From assembly GCA_964608455.1 (NCBI GenBank), contig CAZSNM010000004.1, forward strand, positions 6,605-70,604: 64,000 nt of DNA. The letters run 5' to 3'. Positions 32,995 to 42,358 of the stretch are shown in pieces. Every line of letters starts with the position of its first letter. Position 1 is the first letter of the stretch. A model generated the notes under the pieces. The model ran no database searches. It had not been told where the DNA came from and saw nothing but the letters and a program-made list of their open reading frames with translations. The position numbers and the translations under genes are program-made. The stretch is from DTDX01 sp964608455. GTDB lineage: Archaea > Thermoproteota > Bathyarchaeia > 40CM-2-53-6 > DTDX01.

Positions 32995-33657
32995 TTGCCT
33001 GTACCAAAAGAAAGCTTAATTGAAGCTGTAAAAGCGTTAAGAAACTCACCTAAAAGAAATTTTCTTCAATCTATAGAATTGCTTATATCTCTTAAGGATG
33101 TTGATTTAAAAAAACCTGAATCTAAAATAAATGAGTTGATTGAGCTCCCCCATCCATTAACAAAACCTATTAAAATATGCGTTTTTGCAACTGGTGATTT
33201 AGCTTTAAAAGCTAAAAAAGCTGGAGCAGATTTGGTTTTAGGTAAAGAAGAGATAGAAAATTTAGGGAAAAATAAAAAGTTAGCAAGAAAAATAGCTGAG
33301 GAAAATGATCACTTTTTAGCTGAAGCTCCTTTAATGCCTTTAATAGGTAAAACTATAGGAGCCTTTTTAGGGCCTAGAGGTAAAATGCCCATTCCTATCC
33401 CTCCAACCGCTTCAATAGAAGAGTTAATTAATCGATATAGAAAATTAATTAGGGTTAGAATTAGGGATCAACCTGCAATTAGATGTAAAATTGCTATGGA
33501 AGATATGAAGGATGAAGAAATAACTGAAAATGCTGAAGCTGTGATTTCAGCTGTTGAGGGAAAACTAGAGAAAAAAATGAAGAATATTAAGTCTATAATG
33601 CTTAAAACAACAATGGGTTCACCTATAAAAGTTTTATTAAAAGAGGGTGAAGATTAA
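32995..33657 (+). CDS. rpl1: Ribosomal protein L1
   Basis: 220 residues. LIGKTIGAFLGPRGKMPIPIPP is the conserved hinge/rRNA-contact segment, followed by RVRIRDQPAIRCKIAMEDM and SIMLKTTMGSPIKVLL. L1 forms the mobile L1 stalk at the E site. In some archaea it represses its own operon by binding an rRNA-like hairpin in the message; I did not find a convincing such hairpin here. TTG start with GGGGG upstream. Confidence 0.95.
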   Translation: MPVPKESLIEAVKALRNSPKRNFLQSIELLISLKDVDLKKPESKINELIELPHPLTKPIKICVFATGDLALKAKKAGADLVLGKEEIENLGKNKKLARKIAEENDHFLAEAPLMPLIGKTIGAFLGPRGKMPIPIPPTASIEELINRYRKLIRVRIRDQPAIRCKIAMEDMKDEEITENAEAVISAVEGKLEKKMKNIKSIMLKTTMGSPIKVLLKEGED

Positions 33658-33659
33658 AA

Positions 33660-34538
33660 ATGCAGGTTGAAATTCGCAAAAGCTATCCTAAAAGAAAAGT
33701 TGAAATGCTAAATAAGTTGATTAATTATCTTAATTCATATAAAGTTGTAGCTAAAGCTGATTTAATAGGTGTTAGAGCAACTCAAATTCAAGAGCTTAGA
33801 AAAAAACTTAGAGATAAAGTAGTGTTTTTTACAGCTAAAAATACTATTTTTAAAAAGGCAGCTGAAAAAGTAAATAAGAAAAATTTAATTAACTTTGCTA
33901 ATTCACTTAAAGGTCCAAGCATATTTTTATTCACTAATATTTCACCCTTTTCATTAGCTATTCTTTTAAATAAAAATAAAGTAAAGGTTGCTGCTAAAGG
34001 CGGAGATATAGCTACTAACGATATTATTGTTCCAGCTGGAAACACAGGTTTACCTCCTGGACCTATAATAAGCGAATTTAACAAGTTTAAAATTCCAACT
34101 AAGATTGAATCTGGAAGCATATGGATTTCATTAGATACTGTGGTGGCTAAAAAGGGAGATGTTATACCTCCTGAATTAGCTTCCTTGCTTACGAGGCTTG
34201 GAATTAAACCTATAGAAGCTGGTTTATCGCTTAGTTTAGCTTATGAAGATGGATATGTTTTTACAGCTGATGATTTAACTATAGATTTAGAAAAAGTAAA
34301 GGGAGATATTATGCTTGGAGCTCAACAAGCATTAAGTTTAGCTATAAACGCAGTTTATTTAACGTCTGAAACTGTATCGCAAATATTGGCTAAAGCTTAT
34401 CTTAACGCTTTAGCTTTAGCGGTTGAAACTGAATATCCTGAAAAAGAACCTTTATTAAATGCTTTAAAAACAGCTTATTTAAGAGCTTTAACTTTAGCTG
34501 AAAAAGCTAACTTTAAATTTGAAGAAACGAAAAGTTGA
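33660..34538 (+). CDS. rpl10: Ribosomal protein L10 (P0)
   Basis: 292 residues. The rRNA-binding N-terminal domain (VVAKADLIGVRATQIQELRKKLR) includes the archaeal-type insertion up to about 180. A helical spine (LALAVETEYPEKEPLLNAL) binds L12 dimers. The usual long charged acidic tail is very short here (FKFEETKS). ATG start 2 bases after L1. Confidence 0.94.
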   Translation: MQVEIRKSYPKRKVEMLNKLINYLNSYKVVAKADLIGVRATQIQELRKKLRDKVVFFTAKNTIFKKAAEKVNKKNLINFANSLKGPSIFLFTNISPFSLAILLNKNKVKVAAKGGDIATNDIIVPAGNTGLPPGPIISEFNKFKIPTKIESGSIWISLDTVVAKKGDVIPPELASLLTRLGIKPIEAGLSLSLAYEDGYVFTADDLTIDLEKVKGDIMLGAQQALSLAINAVYLTSETVSQILAKAYLNALALAVETEYPEKEPLLNALKTAYLRALTLAEKANFKFEETKS

Positions 34539-34583
34539 AAAGAGAGGAAATTAAAATGAGAAAATGCATGGAGGTGCCTATTA

Positions 34584-34889
34584 GTGAAATATGTTTATGC
34601 AGCTCTCCTCTTGCATTCAGCTAAAAAACCTATAACTGAAGAAAATATGAAAAAGGTTTTGGCTGCAGCCGAAATAGAAATTGATGAAGCTAAAGTGAAA
34701 TCTTTGATAGCCTCTTTAGCTGAAATAAATATTGATGAAGCTATTAAATCATCAACAAGTTTAATTGCTCAACCAGTTGTTGCAGCTCAACCATCAGCTG
34801 AAAAAGCTGAAAAGAAAGAGGAGAAACCTAAAAAAGAAGAGAAAAAAGAGGAGGAGGCTCTAGCTGGTTTAGGCGCGTTATTTGGTTAA
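34584..34889 (+). CDS. rpl12: Ribosomal protein L12 (P1)
   Basis: 101 residues. N-terminal helical dimer/L10-binding part (MKYVYAALLLHSAKKPITEE), an Ala-rich hinge, a highly charged K/E region and the conserved C-terminal factor-binding tail ending ALAGLGALFG. GTG start with GGAGGTG 9 bases upstream. It ends the ribosomal stalk operon; alaS follows after 75 bases, the order seen in many TACK archaea. Confidence 0.95.
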   Translation: MKYVYAALLLHSAKKPITEENMKKVLAAAEIEIDEAKVKSLIASLAEINIDEAIKSSTSLIAQPVVAAQPSAEKAEKKEEKPKKEEKKEEEALAGLGALFG

Positions 34890-34964
34890 ACAAAACCTTA
34901 AATTTTTAACATTAATCATTCTTACAATCCCTTTTTTATTTTTCTAGTTTAGTGGATGATTTAA

Positions 34965-37727
34965 ATGAATGTAAAAATTAGAGAAGATGAATTTTTAATT
35001 CCATTCTTTAAAGAAAATGAATTTATTAGAAAGCAATGCAAAATTTGTGGAAGCTATTTTTGGACTCAAAATCCTGAAGCTGAAATTTGCGGTGACTCCC
35101 CCTGCCAAAATTATACCTTTATTAATAATCCTCCAACTAAAAAACATCTTTCCTTAAGGGAAATGAGACAGCTTTTTCTTTCTTTTTTTGAAAAAAATGG
35201 GCATGAAGTTATTAAGCCTTATCCGATTGTAGCTAGATGGAGAGAAGATGTTTATTTTGTTGGTGCTTCAATCTTTAATTTTCAACCATATGTAACTGAT
35301 GGGGTTATTCCTCCACCAGCTAATCCATTGGTTGTTAGTCAACCATGCTTAAGATTTAATGATTTAGATAATGTTGGGCCAACAGCTGGAAGGCATTTAG
35401 TAATTTTTGAGATGGGGGGTGCTCATGCATTTAATTATCCAAATAAAAAAGTTTACTGGAAAGATGAAACAATAAAGTTTCATCACGAATTTTTAACTAA
35501 AGAATTAGGTGTTGATTCAAGTGCCGTAACATATAAAGAACATTTTTGGGTTGGTGGAGGAAATGCAGGTCCAGATGTTGAAGCTTGCGTTGCTGGATTA
35601 GAAATTTCAACTTTAGTTTTTATGGTTTACAAAATTATTAATGAAAATTTAATTGAATCACCAATTAAAACTGTTGATACTGGATATGGAATTGAAAGAT
35701 GGACTTGGCTTTCTCAAGGGGCTGTAAGCGGCTTTCATGCAATTTACGATTCAATATTAAATAAAATTTTTGAATATGCAGGATTAAAACCTGATGAAAA
35801 ATTGTTAGCTGAAAGCTCAAAACTCTCTGGAGAAATGAATATTGAAAGTTTAAAGGATAAAATTGAAGCTAGAAAAAAAGTTGCTGAAAAAACAGGTTTA
35901 AATTGGGTTGAACTTGATAAAATTTTAACTCCAATAGAAGCAGCTTATGCTATAGCTGATCATACTAAAGCCTTAGCCTTTATAATTTCAGAGGGAGTTG
36001 TTCCATCAAATGTTGAAGAAGGTTATTTAGCTAGATTGCTTGTTAGAAGAACATATAGAATGCTTAAACTTTTAGGAATTGAAGATAAATTTCTTGACAT
36101 TATAGATTTGCAAATTTCATATTGGGGAAATGACTTTCCAAACCTTAAATTAATGAGAAATGAAATTCTAGAGATTCTTGAAGCTGAAAAAGAAAAATAT
36201 GAAAAAACAGTTGAAAAAGGAGTTGAAACTGTTAAAAAGCTTTCTACAAATTTAAAAGCTAAAAAAATTTTTGAATTTCCTATAGAATATTTAATAGAGC
36301 TTTATGATTCTCATGGTTTAATTCCAGAAATAGTTAAGGAAATAGCTGAAAAAGAAGGGTTAAAAGTAAACATTCCAGGAAACTTCTTTAGCATGGTCGC
36401 AAGTAAACATTCTCAAGTTTTAAAACCTATTGAAGATCCTTTAACTAAGGTGTTAACTCTTAAATTTTCAAATTTACCTGAAACAAAACTTTTATATTAT
36501 GAAGATGCTTACATGAAAAAGTTTAAAGCTAAAGTTTTAGCTGTGCAAGATAATCGATATATTGTTTTAGATCAAACATGTTTCTATCCAGAGGGAGGTG
36601 GTCAACCAGGAGACATAGGATTTTTAATTTATAATGGAAACAAAATTAACATTATTAATGCTATGAAAATAGGTAATGTTGTAGTTCATGTTGCTGAAAA
36701 CGCTTTTTTAAATCCCGGTGATCTTGTTGAAGGAGAAATAAACTGGGAAAGAAGGAGAAGCTTAATGCTCCATCATACAGGGACTCATATTCTTTTAGGA
36801 GCAGCTCGTAAAGTTTTAGGAGAACATGTATGGCAGGCTGGAGCTCAAAAAGGAGTTGAAAGCAGCCGCTTGGATATTTCCCATCATAAAAAAATCACTG
36901 AAGAAGAAATGTTTGAAATAGAAAGGGTAGCTTCAAAAGTAATTATGGAAAATATACCTGTTGAAATTGAATGGTTACCTAGAGATAAAGCTGAAAAAAT
37001 TTATGGTTTTAGACTTTATCAAGGAGGGGCCGTTCCAGGAAAAGAAATTAGAGTTGTTAAAATTGGAGATTTTGATGTTGAAGCTTGTGGTGGAACACAT
37101 TGTAAAACAACCGGTGAAGTTGGATTACTTAAAATATTAAAAATTGATAGGCTTCAAGATGGTGTTGAAAGAATAATTTTTGCTTCAGGTCTTCAAGCTT
37201 TAAAACATATTCAAGAGAGAGAGATGAAACTATTTAAAGTTGCTAAAATTCTAGATTCTTCTTTAGAAATGGTTGATAAAACAGCTGAATCCTTAATAAA
37301 GAAATTTGAAGAAACAAAAAGAAATTTAGAAAAGCTTATTGAGATAACAGCGAAAATTGAAGCTAGAAAATTGTTAAATGAAGCTTTTGAAATTCAAGGT
37401 GTAAAAACAATAATTTTAAAGAAAACTTTAGAGGATGAAAATCAAATTTTAACTTTGATTAATGAAGTTTCAAAAGTTGATCCTAATTCTGTTTTAATAG
37501 TGGCTTTAGTTAAAGATTCTGCTAAAATATTTGTTTCAGTTGGAAAAAAAGCTTTAGATAAAGGTTTAAACGCAGCTGAGTTAGCTTCTACTTTAGCTAA
37601 AATTATAGGTGGTGGAGGCGGTGGTAAACCATATTTTGGACAGGGGGGCGGAACAAAACTTGATAAAATTGATGAAGCTTTATTCGTTGCTAAAAAACTT
37701 TTAGAGGAAAAATTAAAGAGGGAATAA
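34965..37727 (+). CDS. alaS: Alanyl-tRNA synthetase
   Basis: 920 residues, full length, archaeal type with an N-terminal Cys-rich block (CKICGSYFW to CGDSPC). Class II core with motif 2 region RHLVIFEMGGAHAF; editing domain HHTGTHILLGAARKVLG and CGGTHC zinc site; a helical C-Ala part, and a run of six glycines within GGGGGGKPYFGQGGG near the end. ATG start. LeuRS begins 2 bases after the stop, so the two synthetases are cotranscribed. Confidence 0.95.
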   Translation: MNVKIREDEFLIPFFKENEFIRKQCKICGSYFWTQNPEAEICGDSPCQNYTFINNPPTKKHLSLREMRQLFLSFFEKNGHEVIKPYPIVARWREDVYFVGASIFNFQPYVTDGVIPPPANPLVVSQPCLRFNDLDNVGPTAGRHLVIFEMGGAHAFNYPNKKVYWKDETIKFHHEFLTKELGVDSSAVTYKEHFWVGGGNAGPDVEACVAGLEISTLVFMVYKIINENLIESPIKTVDTGYGIERWTWLSQGAVSGFHAIYDSILNKIFEYAGLKPDEKLLAESSKLSGEMNIESLKDKIEARKKVAEKTGLNWVELDKILTPIEAAYAIADHTKALAFIISEGVVPSNVEEGYLARLLVRRTYRMLKLLGIEDKFLDIIDLQISYWGNDFPNLKLMRNEILEILEAEKEKYEKTVEKGVETVKKLSTNLKAKKIFEFPIEYLIELYDSHGLIPEIVKEIAEKEGLKVNIPGNFFSMVASKHSQVLKPIEDPLTKVLTLKFSNLPETKLLYYEDAYMKKFKAKVLAVQDNRYIVLDQTCFYPEGGGQPGDIGFLIYNGNKINIINAMKIGNVVVHVAENAFLNPGDLVEGEINWERRRSLMLHHTGTHILLGAARKVLGEHVWQAGAQKGVESSRLDISHHKKITEEEMFEIERVASKVIMENIPVEIEWLPRDKAEKIYGFRLYQGGAVPGKEIRVVKIGDFDVEACGGTHCKTTGEVGLLKILKIDRLQDGVERIIFASGLQALKHIQEREMKLFKVAKILDSSLEMVDKTAESLIKKFEETKRNLEKLIEITAKIEARKLLNEAFEIQGVKTIILKKTLEDENQILTLINEVSKVDPNSVLIVALVKDSAKIFVSVGKKALDKGLNAAELASTLAKIIGGGGGGKPYFGQGGGTKLDKIDEALFVAKKLLEEKLKRE

Positions 37728-37729
37728 AA

Positions 37730-40639
37730 ATGTCTTTAAACTGGAAAGAAATAGAGGAAAAATGGAGAAATAAATGGAAAACTTATAACATTTTTAACAC
37801 CGATCCAAATTATGAAAAACCAAAATTTTTTATTACGGTTGCTTATCCATATCCAAACTCTCCTCAGCATATAGGTCACGGTAGAACATATACTATAACG
37901 GACGTTTATGCTAGATTCTTAAGAATGAAAGGTTTTAATGTTCTTTTTCCAATGGCTTTCCATTATACAGGCACACCAATATTAGCTATGGCTAAAAGAA
38001 TAAAGGAAAACGACACCGAATTAATTGAAACATTCATTAATGTATATAAAGTTCAAAAGGATAAATTAAAAGATTTTACTGATCCAATAAAAATAGCGCA
38101 ATACTTCCATAATGAAATAAAGTTTGGAATGGAAGAAATGGGGTACTCTATAGATTGGCGCAGAGAATTCACAACTATAGATCCTCAATATAGTCGCTTT
38201 ATAGAATGGCAATTTAATAACCTTAAGGAAAAGGGGTTAATTACACAGGGAAGCCATCCTGTAGGTTGGTGTCCTAAATGTGGCAATCCAGTTGGACAAC
38301 ATGACACTATTGGTGATGTTGAACCAGAAATAGGAGAATTTACACTTCTAAAATTTTATTTAGATGGTAATATTCTTCCAGCAGCTACTTTAAGACCTGA
38401 AACAATTTTTGGAGTTACAAATATATGGGTTAATCCTGAAGCAGATTATGTTAAAGCTGAAGTTGAAAATGAAGAATGGATTATAAGCAGAGAATGTGCT
38501 GAAAAATTAATATTTTTAAATAAAAAAGTTAATGTAAAAAATGTTTTTAAAGGAAAGGAACTTTTAGGAAAAACAGCTTTAAATCCAGCTACTGGAAAGG
38601 AAATTCCTATTCTTCCAGCTTTATTTGTTGATCCAAAAAATGCTACAGGAATAGTCATGTCTGTTCCAGCCCATGCACCCTATGATTATCAAGCTTTAGA
38701 AGATTTAAAAAATAATCCAAATGAATTAAATAAGTATGGATTGGATTTAAAACTTATCTTAAATATAAATCCAATTTCAATAATTAAAGTTGAAGGCTTC
38801 TCCAATATACCTGCTTTAGATGCTATAAAAAAGAGAGGAATAAAAAATCAAACTGATCCAAAACTTGATGAAGCCACCAGCGAAGTTTACACTAAAGAAT
38901 TTCATTCAGGTATTATGAAAGAAAATACCATGCAATATGCTGGATTACCTGTACATGTAGCTAAAGAGAAAGTTAAATTAGAGTTTATTTTATCTAAAAA
39001 AGCTGATGTAATGCATGAGCTTCTTAATAGACCTATAATATGCAGATGTGGAACAGAATGCGTTGTAAAAATATTTGAAAATCAATGGTTTATAAACTAT
39101 AGCGATCCTGAATGGAAAAAGCTAGCTAAAGAATGTTTATCGCAAATGAAAATTTTTCCAGAAGAGGTTCGACAGGAATTTGAATATACTATAGATTGGT
39201 TAAAAGAAAAAGCTTGCGCTAGAAAATCAGGTTTAGGAACTAAACTTCCTTGGGATAAAAATTGGATAATTGAAAGCCTATCTGATTCAGTTATCTATAT
39301 GGCTTATTATACAATTGCTAAACATATAAAAAAATATCAAATAGAAGCTGAAAAGCTAACGAAAGAAGTTTTTGATTATATATTTTTAGGTAAAGGCGAT
39401 GCAAATAAAATTGCTGAATCATCAGGATTAAACGTTAACATTTTAAAAGAAATGAGGAGTGAATTTGAATATTTTTATCCATTGGATAGTCGGCATTCAG
39501 GAAGAGATTTAATTCCAAATCACTTAACCTTCTTTATCTTTAATCATGCAGCCATATTTCCAAAAAGGCATTGGCCTAAACAAATAGTTGTAAATGGAAG
39601 CGTTTTGATGGAAGGCAAAAAAATGTCAAAATCTTTAGGTAACATTATTCCACTTAGAGAAGCTATAGCTAAATATGGAGCTGATGCCTTAAGAATATCA
39701 ATTTTAATTACAGCAAGTCTTCTTCAAGATGTTGATTTTAGCACTGAATTAGCTAAATCAATAAAAGTTAAACTTGAAAAATTTTATCAATGGGCAATTG
39801 AAGTTTCAAAACTTAAAAATAAAGCAGATGAAGGTAATTTAACCCTAGAAGATAAATGGCTTCTATCTAAATTGCATAAATCAATTCTATCTGTTACAAA
39901 TGCTATGGAAAACCTTAAATTTAGGGATGCTCTTCAAATAATTCTTTATGAATTAGATCAAAATATTCAATGGTATCTTAAACGTTTAAGTTGTAACCCA
40001 ACTAATTTTAATGAAGCTGTTACAGCTAGGGTATTAAATGAGGTTCTTGAAGCTAGAGTTAAAATGTTGGCTCCCTTCGCACCATATATATGTGAAGAAA
40101 TTTGGCATAAACTTGGAAATGAAACGTTTATTTCAACAATTGAATGGCCTAAATTTGATAAATCAAAAATTGATGAAGTTTCTGAGGAAACTGTTAACTT
40201 TATAAACAATGTTTTAAATGATATAAAAAATATTTTAAAAGCTACTGGAATTAAACCTAAATTAATAGTGTGTTATACATGCTCTGAATGGAAAAAGAAA
40301 ATTTATAAAAAAGTTTTGGAATTAGCTTTAACTAAAAAAATAGAAATAAAGGATTTAATCAATCAACTCATTAAAGATAAACAAAAAGAAAAAGATAAAA
40401 TAGTGTACTTAACAAAAATAGTGAAAGACATTTCTATAATGCCTTTTGAATTAAAAGATAAAAGGTTAAAAACAATAAATATTAATGAATTTGAAATATT
40501 AAGGGAAAGCATACCGTTTTACGAAGCTGAATTTAACGCTAAAATTGAAGTATATAATGAAGAGGATGCGAAAAAATATGATCCTAAAAATAAAGCTCAA
40601 CTAGCTCAACCATTTAGACCATCAATATACATAGAGTAA
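37730..40639 (+). CDS. leuS: Leucyl-tRNA synthetase
   Basis: 969 residues, archaeal/eukaryotic type. Class I signatures PQHIGHGRTYTITD near the N terminus and KMSKSLGN near residue 635; zinc-type pair CPKCGNPVGQHD; CP1 editing domain with TLRPETIFGVTNIWV. The C-terminal region contacts the long variable arm of tRNA-Leu. Coupled to alaS. No split or missing segment seen. Confidence 0.95.
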   Translation: MSLNWKEIEEKWRNKWKTYNIFNTDPNYEKPKFFITVAYPYPNSPQHIGHGRTYTITDVYARFLRMKGFNVLFPMAFHYTGTPILAMAKRIKENDTELIETFINVYKVQKDKLKDFTDPIKIAQYFHNEIKFGMEEMGYSIDWRREFTTIDPQYSRFIEWQFNNLKEKGLITQGSHPVGWCPKCGNPVGQHDTIGDVEPEIGEFTLLKFYLDGNILPAATLRPETIFGVTNIWVNPEADYVKAEVENEEWIISRECAEKLIFLNKKVNVKNVFKGKELLGKTALNPATGKEIPILPALFVDPKNATGIVMSVPAHAPYDYQALEDLKNNPNELNKYGLDLKLILNINPISIIKVEGFSNIPALDAIKKRGIKNQTDPKLDEATSEVYTKEFHSGIMKENTMQYAGLPVHVAKEKVKLEFILSKKADVMHELLNRPIICRCGTECVVKIFENQWFINYSDPEWKKLAKECLSQMKIFPEEVRQEFEYTIDWLKEKACARKSGLGTKLPWDKNWIIESLSDSVIYMAYYTIAKHIKKYQIEAEKLTKEVFDYIFLGKGDANKIAESSGLNVNILKEMRSEFEYFYPLDSRHSGRDLIPNHLTFFIFNHAAIFPKRHWPKQIVVNGSVLMEGKKMSKSLGNIIPLREAIAKYGADALRISILITASLLQDVDFSTELAKSIKVKLEKFYQWAIEVSKLKNKADEGNLTLEDKWLLSKLHKSILSVTNAMENLKFRDALQIILYELDQNIQWYLKRLSCNPTNFNEAVTARVLNEVLEARVKMLAPFAPYICEEIWHKLGNETFISTIEWPKFDKSKIDEVSEETVNFINNVLNDIKNILKATGIKPKLIVCYTCSEWKKKIYKKVLELALTKKIEIKDLINQLIKDKQKEKDKIVYLTKIVKDISIMPFELKDKRLKTININEFEILRESIPFYEAEFNAKIEVYNEEDAKKYDPKNKAQLAQPFRPSIYIE

Positions 40640-40659
40640 ACAAATGTTTTTTAAAAAAT

Positions 40660-41669
40660 TTGAAGCTTTTGAAATTTTCTCGTAGAAAATTTATTGCTCT
40701 AACAAGTTTTATAGGAGTAAGCTTATTGTTAAGCGGGTTTTATACATCTATAAGTTTAAGAAAAAATACTTCGCCTTTAAAACCTTTTGAGAAGAAAGCT
40801 AAAGTTTTTATCGCATCCACCGAAAATAAACAAGCCTCTATTAAACAACTTTTAGAGAATTTTCATCTTAAAAATTATGATGGGGCTTCAGTAGCCTTAA
40901 AAGCAAATTTTAATAGCGCCGATTTTTCCCAGCATCCACAGATATAACGATTTTAACAACAGCTATAAAAACTTTAAAAATTCTGGAGTTAAAGAGATTG
41001 CTTTAGGTGAACGTAGTGGTATGGGTGCTATTAGAAAAATTCTTGAAGATAAAGGCGTATTTGATTTATCAAAAAAGCTTGAATTTAAAGTTGTTGTTTT
41101 AGATGAGCCTGATGAAGAGGGGAACTTCAAACCCCCTCTGATGGTATCCATTAGCTCAACGTTTTTCCAATAGTCAAAATGTTTTTGGAAACTGATAAAG
41201 TTGGTCAATTATGTTGCTTAAAACTCATAGATTTGGCACTCATTTTACAATGTCTTTAAAAAATTCTGTTGGATTAATAGCTAAGCAGCTTCCTAAAAGT
41301 TTATACAATTATATGGCGGGGCTTCATTCATCCCCCTTTCAAAGACTTATGATTGCTGAAATAAACGGATTTTACATAGTTATGGATGCTGAAAAAGCTT
41401 TCATTAAAGGTGGTCCAGAAAGGGGAGAAATTGTAAAACCTGCCCTTATTTTAGCTAGCAAAGATAGAGTAGCCATAGATGCTGTTGGAGTAGCTATATT
41501 AAGGCTTTATGGTTCAACAAGAGAGGTTATGAAAGGTAAAATTTTTGAGCTTGAACAAATAAAAAGAGCAGTTGAATTAGGTGTAGGTGTAAATCCTCCT
41601 GAAAAAATAGGTTTGATTCCATTAGATGGATTTAGCCAAAAAATAAGCGAAAAGATAAAAACATTTTAA
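40660..41669 (+). pseudogene. Decayed DUF362-domain (Tat-exported) protein
   Basis: The reading frame can be traced from SRRKFIALTSFIGVS (a Tat-like leader) through VFIASTENKQ, GVKEIALGERSGMGAIRKIL, LETDKVGQLCCLK and THRFGTHFTMSLKNSVGL to the end at 41669, but only by changing frame at least four times (near 40925, 40980, 41137 and 41220). It also passes a TAG at 41152-41154 where Trp is expected. Intact DUF362 proteins carry a domain linked to ferredoxin-like or Fe-S functions. Two fragments stay open: 40660-40947 and 41211-41669. Neighbouring genes are intact, so genuine decay is more likely than poor sequence. Confidence 0.82.
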
Positions 41670-41708
41670 AAAATAAAAATTAAGAAAATTATGAAATTTT
41701 TAGAAAAA

Positions 41709-41718
41709 TTTATATATT
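41709..41718 (+). promoter_or_regulatory. TATA box of the HTH-peptide-TraB operon
   Basis: TTTATATATT lies about 35 bases before the ATG at 41749, which predicts a transcript start near 41740 and a very short leader. The two inverted repeats that follow fill the space between this box and the start. Confidence 0.6.
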
Positions 41719-41745
41719 ACGTTAATGTAATTACGTTTAGGTAAT
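41716..41745. promoter_or_regulatory. Tandem 16-bp inverted repeats, probable operator
   Basis: Two copies of ATTAC-N6-GTAAT occur at 41716-41731 (spacer GTTAAT) and 41730-41745 (spacer GTTTAG), with a 14-bp period and sharing two bases. The 5-bp arms are perfect in both. They lie between TATA box and ATG, where a bound dimer would block transcription. The HTH protein encoded next is the obvious candidate, giving autoregulation. Confidence 0.7.
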
Positions 41746-41748
41746 AAA

Positions 41749-42180
41749 ATGAATTTAAAAATTCTTCTTACAAAGGATGGAAAAACAATTTTTGAGTTGC
41801 CTTTAACTCCCACTCTTTGGTCTTGCAAAAAACTTAAAAAAGAACTTCAAGAGTTAGATTTTGAGTATTTTTTAAAGCTTTTTCATGCATTATCTAATAT
41901 TTATCGTTTAAAAATGATGATGAAATTTTTTGAAGATTATGGTTTAATGCTTAGTTTTTCAGACTTCATGAAGGAATTTAATCTAAATCCGAAGGTGGTT
42001 TCGGAAAACATAAAGAAACTTCAAGAATGCAATTTATTAGAGAAATCTAAAGATGGAAAATATAAATGCTCAAAAATTGGAGAGATAGAATTTCTATTAA
42101 TCAGTATAGCTTTAAACCGTATTCTTAAGTTTATTTATAAAAATAATCTTATGAGAGGTGAAAAATTTGGTTTTAAATAA
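41749..42180 (+). CDS. ArsR-like winged-helix regulator
   Basis: 143 residues. After about 40 residues without a known domain comes an ArsR-type core: FLKLFHALSNIYRLKMMMKFF, the recognition part SFSDFMKEFNLNPKVVSENIKKL, and the wing LLEKSKDGKYKCSK, then a C-terminal helix probably for dimerisation. No clear ArsR metal-binding Cys pair. Tandem inverted repeats sit directly in front of the ATG. The next ORF overlaps its 3' end, so it heads a coupled three-gene unit. Confidence 0.75.
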   Translation: MNLKILLTKDGKTIFELPLTPTLWSCKKLKKELQELDFEYFLKLFHALSNIYRLKMMMKFFEDYGLMLSFSDFMKEFNLNPKVVSENIKKLQECNLLEKSKDGKYKCSKIGEIEFLLISIALNRILKFIYKNNLMRGEKFGFK

Positions 42181-42358
42181 GTTAAATATTAAAGAATTCA
42201 AAATACCGAATGAAAAATTATTAAAACTTAACTTTAACACTTGTGTTAATTGGAAACTTGTTAAAATAAATACATCATTAAATGCATTTAGGCTTATTGA
42301 AGCTCCTCGACGCCCCAGAAGATTAAGAAGACCATTTAAACTTATAAGTGATGGTTAA
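42158..42358 (+). CDS. Small basic Arg/Pro-rich protein between HTH and TraB-like genes
   Basis: 66 residues from GTG 42158 (TTG 42167 also possible). It overlaps the end of the HTH gene by 23 bases and the next gene's first start candidate by 11. The C terminus EAPRRPRRLRRPFKL is strongly basic; the rest has no known domain, one Cys and no signal peptide. I do not recognise the family. Tight packing between two coupled genes supports it being real. With a TraB/TIKI protein next to it, it might be a substrate, partner or regulator; this is inference. Confidence 0.5.
   Translation: MKNLVLNKLNIKEFKIPNEKLLKLNFNTCVNWKLVKINTSLNAFRLIEAPRRPRRLRRPFKLISDG

Noticed and set aside
37600..37650. Glycine-rich repeat near the end of AlaRS as a possible insertion
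   Set aside because: A Gly-rich segment near the C terminus is normal in alanyl-tRNA synthetases.
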